A DNA stretch of 61,808 nt. Source: Gnetum montanum. Its lineage: Eukaryota > Streptophyta > Gnetopsida > Gnetales > Gnetaceae. The position numbers were made by a program, and so were the translations under genes. Positions 36,867 to 47,423 of this stretch are shown in pieces. The stretch is from assembly GCA_015680685.1 (NCBI GenBank), contig MNCI01016033.1, positions 2,930 through 64,737 on the forward strand, given 5' to 3'. The notes beneath the pieces are model-generated. The model saw nothing but the letters and a program-made list of their open reading frames with translations. It did not search any database and was not told where the DNA came from. Positions within the stretch are counted from its first letter, which is position 1. Every line of letters starts with the position of its first letter.

Positions 36867-37740
36867 ATGTATAGTGATTGTAGGTTTTAGAGATGGACAT
36901 GGCTATTAGAAGGATGAATGTTGAGCCTTTCAGCCTAACTATGATTCCTAGTGTCATTCTTAATTGAATGAAAGAGCCTATGATGTATCTCCAAGTTGAG
37001 TGTGTTACTCCTACTATAAATGAGAATATCAGTCTAGTACACATTAACCATTATCTATTATAGTTTTTTCATTAGCATGCATAGAAGAACTTGAACTTTT
37101 TGTTGAAACTTGTTGCTTCAAGGAGTGGTGGTGGTGGTAGACCACCAATGAAGTGTAAGCTTATGGAGTAATTTTGTAAGTTAGAATTACCTATCTTTTA
37201 AGGTGAGGATGATCCTACTACTATCATATAATGGTTGGAGGATATCATTAAGATCTTCAAGCTAATGTAATGCATTTTCATGAAGCAAAATTAATTATCA
37301 ACTAATTAGTTTAAATGTTTTGCTAGTCATTGGTGGATTGCCTAAGAGAAGACATACTATTGAAAGGATTGTGATGTTCATTAAAGAAATTTTCTTAACT
37401 CTTTCAATGAGAATTATATTTCTTTAGAGTATATAGAGATAAAAGCAAATAAGTTCTATGGTCTCTAATATATTAGGTAGAAAATGATAGAATATGTTTA
37501 TAAGTTTTCAAACCTAAGTATATATGTGCCTCATATACATTTAGATGAGAAAACCAAGGGTATCCATTTCATCCATGGTCTTTATGTGTCCATTAAGGAT
37601 TACTTACTTATTTTTTCTTCCAATGTATGAGAATGCATATGATCATACGATGGATCTAAAAAATAGTTAGTTAATGAAGGAAACATTTCATGATTATTGC
37701 TAGAAGAAGGATCAAACTATGACATCATCTATATCTAGCC
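36867..37740 (+). pseudogene. Second Tekay/Del gag relic, truncated by inserted DNA
   Basis: Starts ATGTATAGTGATTG, parallel to ATGTCTAGTGATGG at 22760, and stays collinear with that gag: the words AGAAGGATGAATGTTG and TCATTAAAGAAATTT are shared. Similarity ends near 37740, where unrelated sequence begins. The matching pol remnant reappears only at about 54185. Confidence 0.75.
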
Positions 37741-37984
37741 GCTCAGCTACTACTTCACTGTTATGCTCCTTAGCTTTGATTCCTTTATATTCCACAATAT
37801 CATCTATACAAATAGAAGATTAGAAATTATAAAAAATAATTTATTACATCCATAACAAATACAATTTATCATTCAATGTCATGATAATAAAAAATTTGGG
37901 GTAGGTATTTAAAATAAACTCCCTATTTTCCCAAGTCTACTAATCACAATTTGACCAGTGAACAAGTACTTCACTAATAGTTTT

Positions 37985-39260
37985 ATTTTGTCATTTCTTG
38001 GTTCATTGGTTCTTAATAGCAATGGGTCTAACTTGAAAGCTAGCATTGGATAGCAATGGCAAGGTATTCCAATCTAGCACATATGGTACATCATTTTTGT
38101 GAAATTTCTTTAGCAAGCTCACATGAAAAATTGGATGAATTTTTAAGGTTGCTAGAAGATTTAACCAATATGCTACTTCACCAATTCTTTCAAATATTTC
38201 AAAAGGTTCACAAAATCTAGATGTCAATTTAGTATATTTTCCCAGTTTAAGAGAACTTCTTGTAGGTTTTACTTTCAGTAATACTTGATCTCCTACTTGG
38301 AATTCTTTTTTAAGTTGATGTTGATCTACATATCCTTTATATTTATCTTGGATAGCTTGAAAATTTTGTTTAACTCTTATAATAATGTTTTTCATTATTT
38401 TCATTTCTTCTTCCCTCCATTCTATTCTTAAGGTTGGATTTTCCCAAGTTAGTGGTGTAGGAAATTACGTCCATATGCTACTTCAAATGGTGTTCAATGT
38501 ATAGAACCTTGATAATTGTTATTATAGGAAAATTCTACTAAGTGCAAATAATTCTCCTACATTTTTGGTCTACTCCAAACATAGCTTCGTAGAATATCTT
38601 CTAATATTCTATTCACACAGTTAGTTTGTCCATCAGTCGAAGGGTGGTAAGCTATGCTAAATTTCAACTAGGTTCCAAGATCTTTGAAGAAAATTTTCCA
38701 AAATTCAGATATAAACTTGGGATCTCTATTTGAGGTGATATATTTTGGACAACCATGCAATCAAAATAATTCATGTATGAATTTTTGGACTACTTCTTCT
38801 ACTGTGTTTGTATATTTCAAAGCTATGAAATGTGCCATATTTGATAGACAATCAACCACTACAAAAATTGAGTCATTTTCCATTTTATTTTTTGGCAATC
38901 CTATAATTAAAACCATAGTGATATCTTCCCATTTCCAAGTAGGGACTTCCATAGGTTTTAATAATCCACTAGGTTTCCTCTATTCAGCTTTTATTCTTTG
39001 GCATGATGAACAATATTTAATGTATGAGGACACATCATTCTTCATTCCATGCCAGAAATAAGATTTTTGAATTATCATATAGGTCTTAATATGACTTGGG
39101 TATCCTACGTATGGTACTTTGTATGCTTCACACAACAACCTTAGTCTCCAATTTCCTTCTAGTGTACACACTCTTTGTCCTCTCATTAATAAACTATTAG
39201 AGGTAAGTTGATATTGAGGCTCATAGGAAATATTAATTAAAATATTTTTAAAATAAGGAT
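37985..39260 (-). pseudogene. Integrase of a minus-strand chromovirus-like element
   Basis: The 133-codon open stretch 38003-38404 is the integrase C-terminus: FQVGDQVLLKVKPTRSSLKL, a RFCEPFEIFERIG segment and IHPIFHVSLLKKF (family: IHNVFHVSLLKKY). The core is at 38761-38952 with KNKMENDSIFVVVDCLS, keeping one catalytic Asp. The zinc region at 38980-39186 ends in CSSCQRIKAE. Left of 37985 about 240 bp of AT-rich DNA may be a truncated LTR. Confidence 0.88.
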
Positions 39261-40560
39261 CTTCTTTTATTTGTTCCTTGATTTCTTATTCCATAGGGAT
39301 CATTTCCACACCTATCATTAAGTTCCACAATTCAACTAAGGGCATCGGCTACCACATTTTTCTTACTGGGAATATATTTGATTTCAAAATCATATTCAAC
39401 CAATAACTCTACCCATCACCTTTGATGAGTATTTAAAATAGGTTGTCTTTGAAAATACTCTAAACTTTTATGATCTTTTTTTAGTACAAACCCTTTTTCA
39501 CACTTTCAAAGCATGAAAAGTTGCTAGTAATTCTAAATCATGGGTTGCGTAATTTACTTGAACTCCTCATAATTTATGAGATTCATAACATACTGCTTTA
39601 TCTTCTTGTTAAAGAACTACACCAATTCTTATTTCATAGGCATCCATGGATACTTCAAATGGTAATTCTTCATCTAGAATTCTCAAAATAGGTACTATTG
39701 TAAGTAGCATCTTTAATCTGAGAAAAGATTTCCTGCATTTTTCATCAAACTTGAACACATGTTTCTCTTGCAAAAGGTCAGTCAATGGGGCTACCAAGGT
39801 AGAATAATATTTAATGAAACATTGATAAAAACTAGCTAAATCCAAGAAGCTATGAACCACTGTAACATCTTTTAATTTGGACTAGTCCCGGATCACACTA
39901 ATTTTTCCTAGATCTACTTCCAATCCTTTCTTAGAAACTATATGAACCAAGTATGAAACTTCTTCCTTAAAGATTTCACATTCACTCAATTTATCTTTTA
40001 GTTGATGCTCTTTAAGAATTTCCATTGTAATTTTCAGATGTTTGACATGTTCTTCTCTTGACTTAGAATAAACAAGTATATCATATAGAAATACTATAAT
40101 AAATTGATCAAGATATTCATAAAAAATATTATTCATTAATACCATGAGCATTGCAAGTGCATTAGTTAATCCAAATGGCATCACAACAAATTTTTATAAC
40201 TCATACTTGGTTCTTAAAGTAATTTTTTCAATATCTTTCTCCTTGATCCTTATTTGGTCATAACTTGATTTTAATTCAATCTTTGAAAAATAACATGCAC
40301 CCGTAAGTTGATCAAAAAAATCATTAATCCTAGAAAAAGGATGAGTATTTTTAAACATCACTTTATTCAATGCTCTATAATCAATGCATAATGTTAGTGT
40401 ACCATATTTTTTTTAACAAATAAGATTGGTGCACCCCAAGGTGATATGCTAGGTCAAATTTTTCCTTTTTCCAATAATTAGTCTAATTGTACTTTGAATT
40501 CTTTTAATTTAGAAGTAGAAAATCTATAAGGGGAGTTTGAAATAGGTTTTGTACTAGGAA
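39261..40560 (-). pseudogene. Reverse transcriptase-RNase H of the minus-strand chromovirus-like element
   Basis: RT is clear at 39882-40184: MMPFGLTNALAMLM, then IIVFLYDILVYSKSREEH, with the first catalytic Asp of the LDD box changed to Tyr, then a KLSECEIFKEEVSYL block. The connection domain at 39609-39860 has FLDLASFYQCFIKYYSTL and RNase H begins with VSMDAYEIRIGVVL. Upstream RT is readable to about 40560 with stops. Confidence 0.9.
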
Positions 40561-41230
40561 AAATATCAATAGCATGCTTGATAGTTCTTTTTGAAGATAG
40601 TTCTCAAATTTCACCAAATACTAAATCTTTATATTCCTTAAGTTCTTTTGGGATCTCAATACCTGAAGATCTTTGAAGTTGGCTTACTTTGACAACCAAC
40701 ATCGTAGCACCTTTTTTTACTAATCTTTTAGCTTGCTTAATATTTTTCATATGAATTTTCTTTGCTATTCCTACCCCCCTTAGAACCTTAACTCCATTAA
40801 TGGTTGGGACTTTTAAAATACAAGTTCCAAAGTGGGTAGTAATATCAAGTTTTTATAGGAAAGACATTCCTAAATTTGCATCAACATTTCCTAGTTCAAA
40901 TTCAAATAATTCATCAATGAAAGACATGTTTTGCAAGGTCAAGTTAATTTCCCCACACTTGTTATGCTTGCTCATGGTCACTCCATTTTCTAGTTCTATC
41001 TTAATAATTTTCTTAAAAGGTAAACTTAATTTCAATAAATTAATTAACTTTGGAGAAACAAAGTTATCATTGGCAACACTATTAATCAAAAGTTAATTTG
41101 TTTATCTTTAATTAAACCTTTAAAAATTAGTAAAGCAAATTGAAATTTATGCAAACCTAATTTAGTTGATGTAAATATCTTCTTCATAGCTATGGTTGTT
41201 GTTGGAATTTTTCCTTTGTTCATGTTTAGT
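40561..41230 (-). pseudogene. Aspartic protease relic of the minus-strand chromovirus-like element
   Basis: The open stretch 40853-41089 begins MINSVANDNFVSPKLI, matching the family LIDSGASHNFVS; the catalytic Asp is now Asn and Gly is Val. It continues with KIELENG and FELGNVDANLGMSFL (family: DVILGMQWL). The protease is inactivated by these changes. Confidence 0.8.
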
Positions 41231-42365
41231 TTGGGTTTTTTATTCTTGATTTGGTTGGTCCTTTGTATTTTTGCTCAAAATTTTGGATATTCTCGATTGA
41301 AATGATCTTTGCTACAAACAAAACATCCTAATCCTAATCAAGCTCTTTAGTTGGTGTTTCCTCTACCATTGCTTGTGGAAAGGTAGCTTGTCGAAGAGTT
41401 TCTAGTTAAAGAGTAGCTCATATTTGATTTAATTCCTCATAATCCTTAGCACTATATGCTTCATCAATGATTTGAGGATTATGGGCTTGTGTTTGGGGAC
41501 ACAATTGATCATGTAGTCCTCCAATGAATTTTGAAGCTAATTCTCCCTCATCCTAATAACTTACATATTGAAAAAGATCATAGAATTCCTTCTAGTAATC
41601 ATATACAAATTGCTTTTCCAACCTTAAGGAATCAAATCTCATTTTGCACTCTTTGAGAAAAGAATTAGGAATAAGTTTTTGTTTAAAATATCGACAAAAA
41701 TTAGGCCAATTTTTAATCAAACCTTGAGATCTCATTCCATTCCACCATGTTGTTGCAAGTCCTCTTAAATACAAGGAGATAGCTTTTAAATGTGCATGGC
41801 TTGAAGTAATATTTCATTGTATCTAGCCAATCCTTTGCCTTAGCACTGGATCCAAGGGCTCCATCATGATGATCTAATTTTACTTTCTTAGCATGAACTT
41901 GTGTAAACAATTCTCTAGGTGGATTAAGCTAGTTCCCATATCCCTCACCTTCAATTTGAATTCTATGGACTAAAAGAGAGATTTTGATATCTTGTCCACT
42001 AGTAGGTGGGGGTTTTGTTTGTTGTGAATCCCTAGGAAGGAGTTGATCTTAATGTTAATGTTGTTCCCTCGGTAGACTGTGGGTAGGATTTGAAGGTTAA
42101 ATAAGATGGTTGGTTAATTACTTGATGGAGTTCTCAAAGAAATCCATCTTTCCTTGCATGTATGACCGTTTATCCTCTAAACTCTAGGAAAATTTCCTAA
42201 TTTCTTTAGACATATTTTGCATCTCTATCTCAAACCCCTAGTTTGAGTGTCAATGTTCTTCTTGAACACCCCTAATCTCATTAATTTGATCTTCAAGGGC
42301 ATTCATCTAGTCATTGACTTGGGCTTCCATTCCTCTTCAATTTATTCTTTGAGTTATAGACATCA
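41231..42365 (-). pseudogene. Gag relic of the minus-strand chromovirus-like element
   Basis: The start is near 42362 (MSITQRIN). A capsid core is split between the overlapping stretches 41713-41910 (KVKLDHHDGALGSSAKAKDW) and 41592-41774 (YLRGLATTWWNGMRSQG), which are in different frames, so a frameshift lies in between. A zinc knuckle CFVCSKDHFNREYPK near 41300-41330 has lost its last Cys to Tyr. Confidence 0.8.
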
Positions 42366-42748
42366 ATAAGTTGAAAAAATTAGGTATGTTGGTAATACTT
42401 CGCTTCTATGGCCCTTTTTATGGGATTTGAAATCATTAGTTAGTTGTAGAAGAAGTTGAAACTATCATGGATTTCTTATCAAGTACCAAATCCTAATTAT
42501 TTTTAGGACTTGAAACAATGAATTAAATGCTACTTTTTTATAATACAAAAGTTAAATTTGATAGTTCCATGGAGTCTAGAAGGTTCAAATATATTGAAAT
42601 TGATTTTTATTTGGTTGAAAATGGACTCCAAATTCAAAAGTTATAACTATTTTAAGTTTACAAAACCTACATATTTTTTAAGACTTCTTGAGAGGTCACC
42701 CATCCTAGTTCTACTCTAAAACAAACATGCTTAATAATGAAGTTTTTA

Positions 42749-42764
42749 GCCCCTTTGTTACCAA
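42749..42764 (-). other. Possible primer-binding site of the minus-strand element
   Basis: TTGGTAACAAAGGGGC on the minus strand lies upstream of gag and resembles the initiator-Met site TGGTATCAGAGC at 8 of 12 positions. The LTR would begin just to its right with TGCCAATTC. Confidence 0.5.
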
Positions 42765-42934
42765 GGTGCCAATTCAAATTTTTGAAAATAATTAAGCATA
42801 TTTTTAATTTAAATTAACAATTATAGGGAAATTTTTTTTTGAAATTTTATCATTTGTTGACAGGAATTTTGAAATTTCCATCATTTGTCAAGAAATTTGA
42901 TTTTCCCATCTACTAATGGAAGATAGCCATTTTA

Positions 42935-43110
42935 GGGTCTACACGGCCCTTTTCAGAGCTAGTGTGGCCCATTGCATAGTCCCCGTAGTCCTCCTCTAGG
43001 CTAACGTGGTAGGCTTTTGGATCTACACAGCCTTGTTCTGGGTTGGCATAGCTCATGTTAGGGCCTACATGGCCCTTAACTAGGCTTGTGTGGCTTGTCT
43101 TAGGGCTTGT
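42935..43110. repeat. About 42-bp tandem repeat, four units
   Basis: Units starting GGGTCTACACGGCCC (42935), TCCCCGTAGTCC (42980), GGATCTACACAGCC (43019) and GGGCCTACATGGCCC (43061), each with a GCTAGTGTGGC-like second half. The last two are both 42 bp. Confidence 0.65.
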
Positions 43111-43166
43111 ACACAGAGAGATAATTTTTGGCAGTTTCTGAAGAAGTAGTTTTCCACGATATTAGA

Positions 43167-43298
43167 GGTGGTTATTGGCAACATTAGAGGAGATTATCAA
43201 TGGTGTTGAAGGTGGTTATTGGCAGTTCTAGAGGCAATTATTAGTAATGCTAAAGGTAGTTATCAATGATGCAAGAGGTTGTTATTGGTGGTGCTAAA
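43167..43298. repeat. 22-bp minisatellite, six units
   Basis: Six consecutive 22-bp units start at 43167, 43189, 43211, 43233, 43255 and 43277. The consensus is near GGTGGTTATTGGCAATGCTA plus GA. Every unit has exactly the same length although bases differ, and a partial unit may precede. Confidence 0.9.
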
Positions 43299-44093
43299 GG
43301 TAGCTAGGTAGTGGTAGGTGTGGCAACAGTAGTGGCAAGCATAACATAATGGCAGGTGTAGTGATGGTAGAGGACATAGGCACAATGAGGCATAGTGGTA
43401 GGTGGCTAAAGGTAGGTGTAGCGTAGTTACTAGCAGCAGGTAGTGTAGCATGGTGTAGCAGCAAGCGAAAAGGATTGATGCAAAAGGTAGGCGATGCAAT
43501 GCAATGCAAAAGGTGAGGCAATCCAATGTGACCAATGGGTTGCAAGTTGCAACTAGTCGATACATAGCCATTGGCTATGGCTGACAACAAACCATGGTTG
43601 GCATCATGATCGGCCACGACTGTCGGACCCATCGCAACCCTCTAAAGGGCTCGTAGTCCTCTAACAAATTTGTTTTAATAAAAGAGTTTTTTTTTCATAT
43701 ATAATTTGTTGGGGCTCAGGTTTGAACTTAAGACATCCTACCCCCCACCCCATTTTTTAAAAATTTAAAATTAAAAAAAAAACATTTAAATTAAATTTTT
43801 TTAAATTGCACATAACCTAAGAATTATTATATCTTTCAAACCATAAGTTAGATTTTGATGAAATTGCTACCATTGGAATTGTCTCAGAGAGAACTTTCAA
43901 TCAAACTACAAATAATTCCATTTTAGTCAACCTAGAAATCATAAAATCCAAAAAAGTGAACGTTAACTTTTTAAACACAAAAAGCAAATGTTAGCTTTTT
44001 CTTTAAAAAAGTACATGTTAGATTTTATTAAATCTTTGGTTATCTTAAGTTATAACTTTCTCTTTACTTTTACTAAGATTCTTACAATTGTAT

Positions 44094-44101
44094 TATAAAT
44101 A
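44094..44101 (+). promoter_or_regulatory. TATA box candidate
   Basis: TATAAATA lies 109 bases upstream of the ATG at 44210, a normal distance for a plant core promoter plus a short 5' UTR. Confidence 0.5.
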
Positions 44102-44209
44102 AAAGAAGAAGGATGAGTTGCCCATCACAACTCAATATTAGTAGAAGATTGACAATAGAGAAGTTTGAAGATTTTTTTTTATCATTAGAGAATTCTAACC
44201 ATCTTCATC

Positions 44210-46404
44210 ATGGCTCCCAAGCATCAGGTTTCATCTCAAACTCCTTCAAGTAGATCTCAATTGTTTACTATTATTTTTTATTAGAATAATGTACTCTCTG
44301 CTTCCAATCGTGTTTGTAGCTTACTTGAAAAGGAGGGTTTCTAGTACCTTACCACTTCTAGGTTAGCTAGTTTACTTATTTTCCCTATTTTTAAACTCTC
44401 CCATTGTAAAAGTGTTCTTATGGAATGGTGTGAATAATAAAATAGTAAGAAAATTTCTACTTCTCATTTGGTTTATAGAGAAATAACAATCCTTTCTTCT
44501 GAAATTCAAGTAGCCTTAGGTTTTTAACAAGGAGAGGATCCTTTAATTAATTCAACTTATTCCCAAAAATTTAAATCTTTTTGCAAGGAATTATCGGATT
44601 ATGTTATTGATTCTACCCTTAGCAAAAGTCATTTTGTTCATGGAGATTTCATTAATTAGGCTCACTTTGACTTATGTATACTTATTAGTAGCAAGGTTTT
44701 GTGGTATAGATAGCAATCCTATGTTAGTCTTTATTCTCTTTTTCATACTTCATGGTGTCATAACTAGTAAAATTTATGACTGGTCATTATCTTGCTTCTC
44801 TACCTGGTATAATGCCATGACTAAAATTACTTTTGCCCACCAAAATCCTTCTAAATCTTATACCCTATGTTGTGTACCCTTGTTCATGTGTATGATCTTA
44901 AGTTATGACCATCCAAAAAAAAAACATTTTATTTGTTACAATTCCTGGTTATGCCATGAATTTCTTGAAGATGAGAGAGTTATGAGTAAGATTATGGATG
45001 CTAAGAAAGGTCAACTAGCTTTACAGCATACTCAGAATCAAGAGGAAATTAATGTGGTATTTTCATGTTTTTATTATTTCCTTGTTGATTATGTATTTAT
45101 TTTATGTATTTGATAGTGCATTTTTGGCTATAGAATGAACCAATGTAGAGTGCTAGAGCTACATAAATTGAAGAAATTCAAGGTACTTCAATCTTTAGTA
45201 TGGTTCAACCACAAGAACAAGTTACCTTTTCTACTTCCAAGGTATATATTTAAATATAAATATGTATATATACACACTAACTTTTTTTAAAGTCTTATTT
45301 ATTTTCTTTTGCTAATAAATTTCTTTTTTTTTGTAAAGGCAACATACTAAGCAAAGTTCTAGCAGTCTAGTAGTTATAAGACATCAAACCCAACAACAAG
45401 CTCAACAACAACCCCAAAAAACTTGACAAAGTACAAGACAAGACAAAGAAAATCAACTAGAGGTAAGTTTTAATTATTTAAATATTTGAATACTTCTCTC
45501 TTTCCTTTGTATGATGTTGACTTTTTTGTTGTAAAGGTCTATGGAGCTACATTATTTTATCTAAGAGATGAATAGAGATGACGTAGGGGCTAATTCTGAA
45601 CAAATTCTCATTCCACCACCAAGATCACTAGTCATACCTTCTTTTTCTGTGATGCCTGGAAGAAGTTCCCTTCTATAGGTAGCATCGACACCATTTTCTG
45701 AGTATGTTCTAGTGGTTTCTTCTTTCTCTATCTTGGGATTTTCTTATTTTATGGGAAAGATAGTAGCAACTACTAAAGAAGAACATGTGCTTCTTCAACA
45801 TATTAGTTAATGAATTTCTAATAATAAAGCCTATTCTATTCATTAGAGTGTTTACCATCTACAGGAGTCTCAATCATGCAACTTCAAGATAGATTATGAT
45901 TTAGTATAGGTTGGAGTTCCATCATCTTTGCATCTAATTTTTGAGGATGCTTCCAATGCTATAAAAGATCTAGAGCAACTCTTAGGAGAATTGGAGAGTG
46001 CAACATGCTACACTCACCATCTAGAGACTCATGAACAGTTCCTCCAATTTGATAATGATTGATTTTAGGTAATACTTTCTTTTATTCTTTTTATTTTTTA
46101 CACTTCCCCTTTTTTTGTTGATTTACTCGTAACTCATGATTTTTTTTCTATAGAAAAAGGAGAAGGAATGACAAAAGGACATGGATGATCAATCAATATA
46201 GATAGATATGTTGAAAACCCAACTTAAAAGAAAGGAGAAATCAATAGCTACAGTAAGACATGTGACCGAGTACATCAAACAATTGTGTAATGGGCTAGTT
46301 GGATGCAAGATAGTGCTTAGCAAGACAGATGCTACTACTAAAGAAAGGGAATTACAATTGAAGATAGTCATGGATCTCCTTGAGATGTTTGGTTGTAAAA
46401 AATA
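44210..46404 (+). pseudogene. Four-exon coding relic of unknown function with a charged C-terminal helix
   Basis: Starts ATGGCTCCCAAGCATCAG. Exon 1 (44210-45241) keeps one frame, apart from TAG/TAA stops at Gln codons, to about 44770, then continues after a frameshift with KIYDWSLSCFSTWYNAMTK. Introns with GT-AG ends are 45242-45338, 45463-45536 and 46069-46153, all 74-97 bp. Exon 3 holds about 175 codons with five internal stops and ends with an acidic stretch (ASNAIKDLEQLLGELES). Exon 4 is a charged helix (DMLKTQLKRKEKSIATV) ending in TAA at 46402. No known family was recognised and no retroelement motif is present. A TATA box lies upstream and AATAAA-like words downstream. It resembles the 8.0-11.5 kb relic in layout, not in sequence. 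Confidence 0.6.
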
Positions 46405-46829
46405 ATCACAGCTACTTTTTTTACATCTTTCCCATTCTACTTTTTTCTCCTATTCTTCCTTGTCTATATCCTACTTAGATGTGCTTCTTCTTACTCCTCC
46501 TTTGTTACAAAATAAAATAATATAATATTTTCTTTCATTTTGTTATTTTGCTTAGATGTACTTGTGTTCTATAATAATAATAAAAATAAAATAATGATTT
46601 TCTTCAACTTTGGTTCCTAAATCGTGGTTTTCTCTAATACCAGATGTGACATATCATTCCTAGATGTCATAAAAATATGATCACTTAATTTATTACATTC
46701 ATCGTTTTCTTAGATAATATATAGAAAAAATTATAGATATTTATTAAATGAAATAACTCATAAATAAATAATTGGTACTAAAGAATGAAAAGAGGAAAAC
46801 AAAAAAAATTTATTAATAGAAGAGAGTAC
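46405..46829. other. 3' flank of the relic; no gene
   Basis: T-rich sequence with several AATAAAATAA-like words near 46510-46590 that could act as polyadenylation signals for the preceding relic. Nothing else was seen. Confidence 0.4.
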
Positions 46830-47420
46830 TATAACACCCTCTGGGTTATCTTCCCATGCCACTTGAGCCTTAGAGACAATTAGACATTGCCACCATGATT
46901 AGGCTATCCTACCAAAGGGGTGATCAATCCCATCTTGTTTTGCTTCACCCAGCTCCTGTTACTTGCCTCTCCTAGCTCTACAACTCAATAAACCAACAAA
47001 CAATAACAATAACCATTAATAAATATTAAGATGTATAAATTCCAATGGTAGCTAGGGACTAGGATAAAGGCTCTAAAGCTCAAGTCATAGGGTAGAGACC
47101 ATGTAAAACCAAACAAGAAACTAAGCTAATAAAACTATGCTAAACAAAGGCAAAACCTATCTCCACAAATAGATAACCAAGATTAGCACCATCTATCTAT
47201 ACCACAAACTGTTCATAAAACTGCCCTTCCAATATAGCCACTAAAATTTCCTCAACATGTACAAAAACTACATATGTACAAATCCACATCAAAAACACAT
47301 ATGTATCAAATTGTCCAAGTCCACATCAAATTCATATCAGTATCAAGCTATCCAACTCCACATCAAAAAAATATCTTCCCATTTTTGGAAATCATCAAAA
47401 AAGGATGAATAATCTAAGAA
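46830..47420. other. Possible LTR fragment; no gene
   Basis: Starts TATAACACCCTCTGGG, which resembles the TGTAACACCC beginning of Tekay/Del LTRs after G-to-A decay. No matching partner was found. It contains a 37-bp tandem repeat. Confidence 0.35.
47283..47382. repeat. 37-bp tandem repeat, about 2.6 units
   Basis: TCCACATCAAA begins at 47283, 47320 and 47357, with GTATCAA and TCCAA words repeated at the same offsets in the first two units. Confidence 0.75.
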
Positions 47421-47423
47421 CTT

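Larger units (their letters stand above)
42767..43650 (-). mobile_element. Probable LTR of the minus-strand element, containing two minisatellites
   Basis: The placement beside the putative primer-binding site makes this the 5' LTR. The outer end is unresolved. CpG is higher here than around it (for example ACACGGCCC and GACTGTCGGACC). The open frames on the minus strand at 43263-43632 arise from the low-complexity composition and are not supported. Confidence 0.45.

Noticed and set aside
43263-43632. Two overlapping minus-strand open frames rich in Leu, His, Cys and Thr
   Set aside because: Their composition follows from the G-rich low-complexity LTR DNA on the plus strand; no protein family fits.
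44601-45113. 170-codon open frame taken as an independent gene
   Set aside because: Its first half is out of frame with the better supported coding trace from 44210; only the second half is real, after a frameshift in the same relic.
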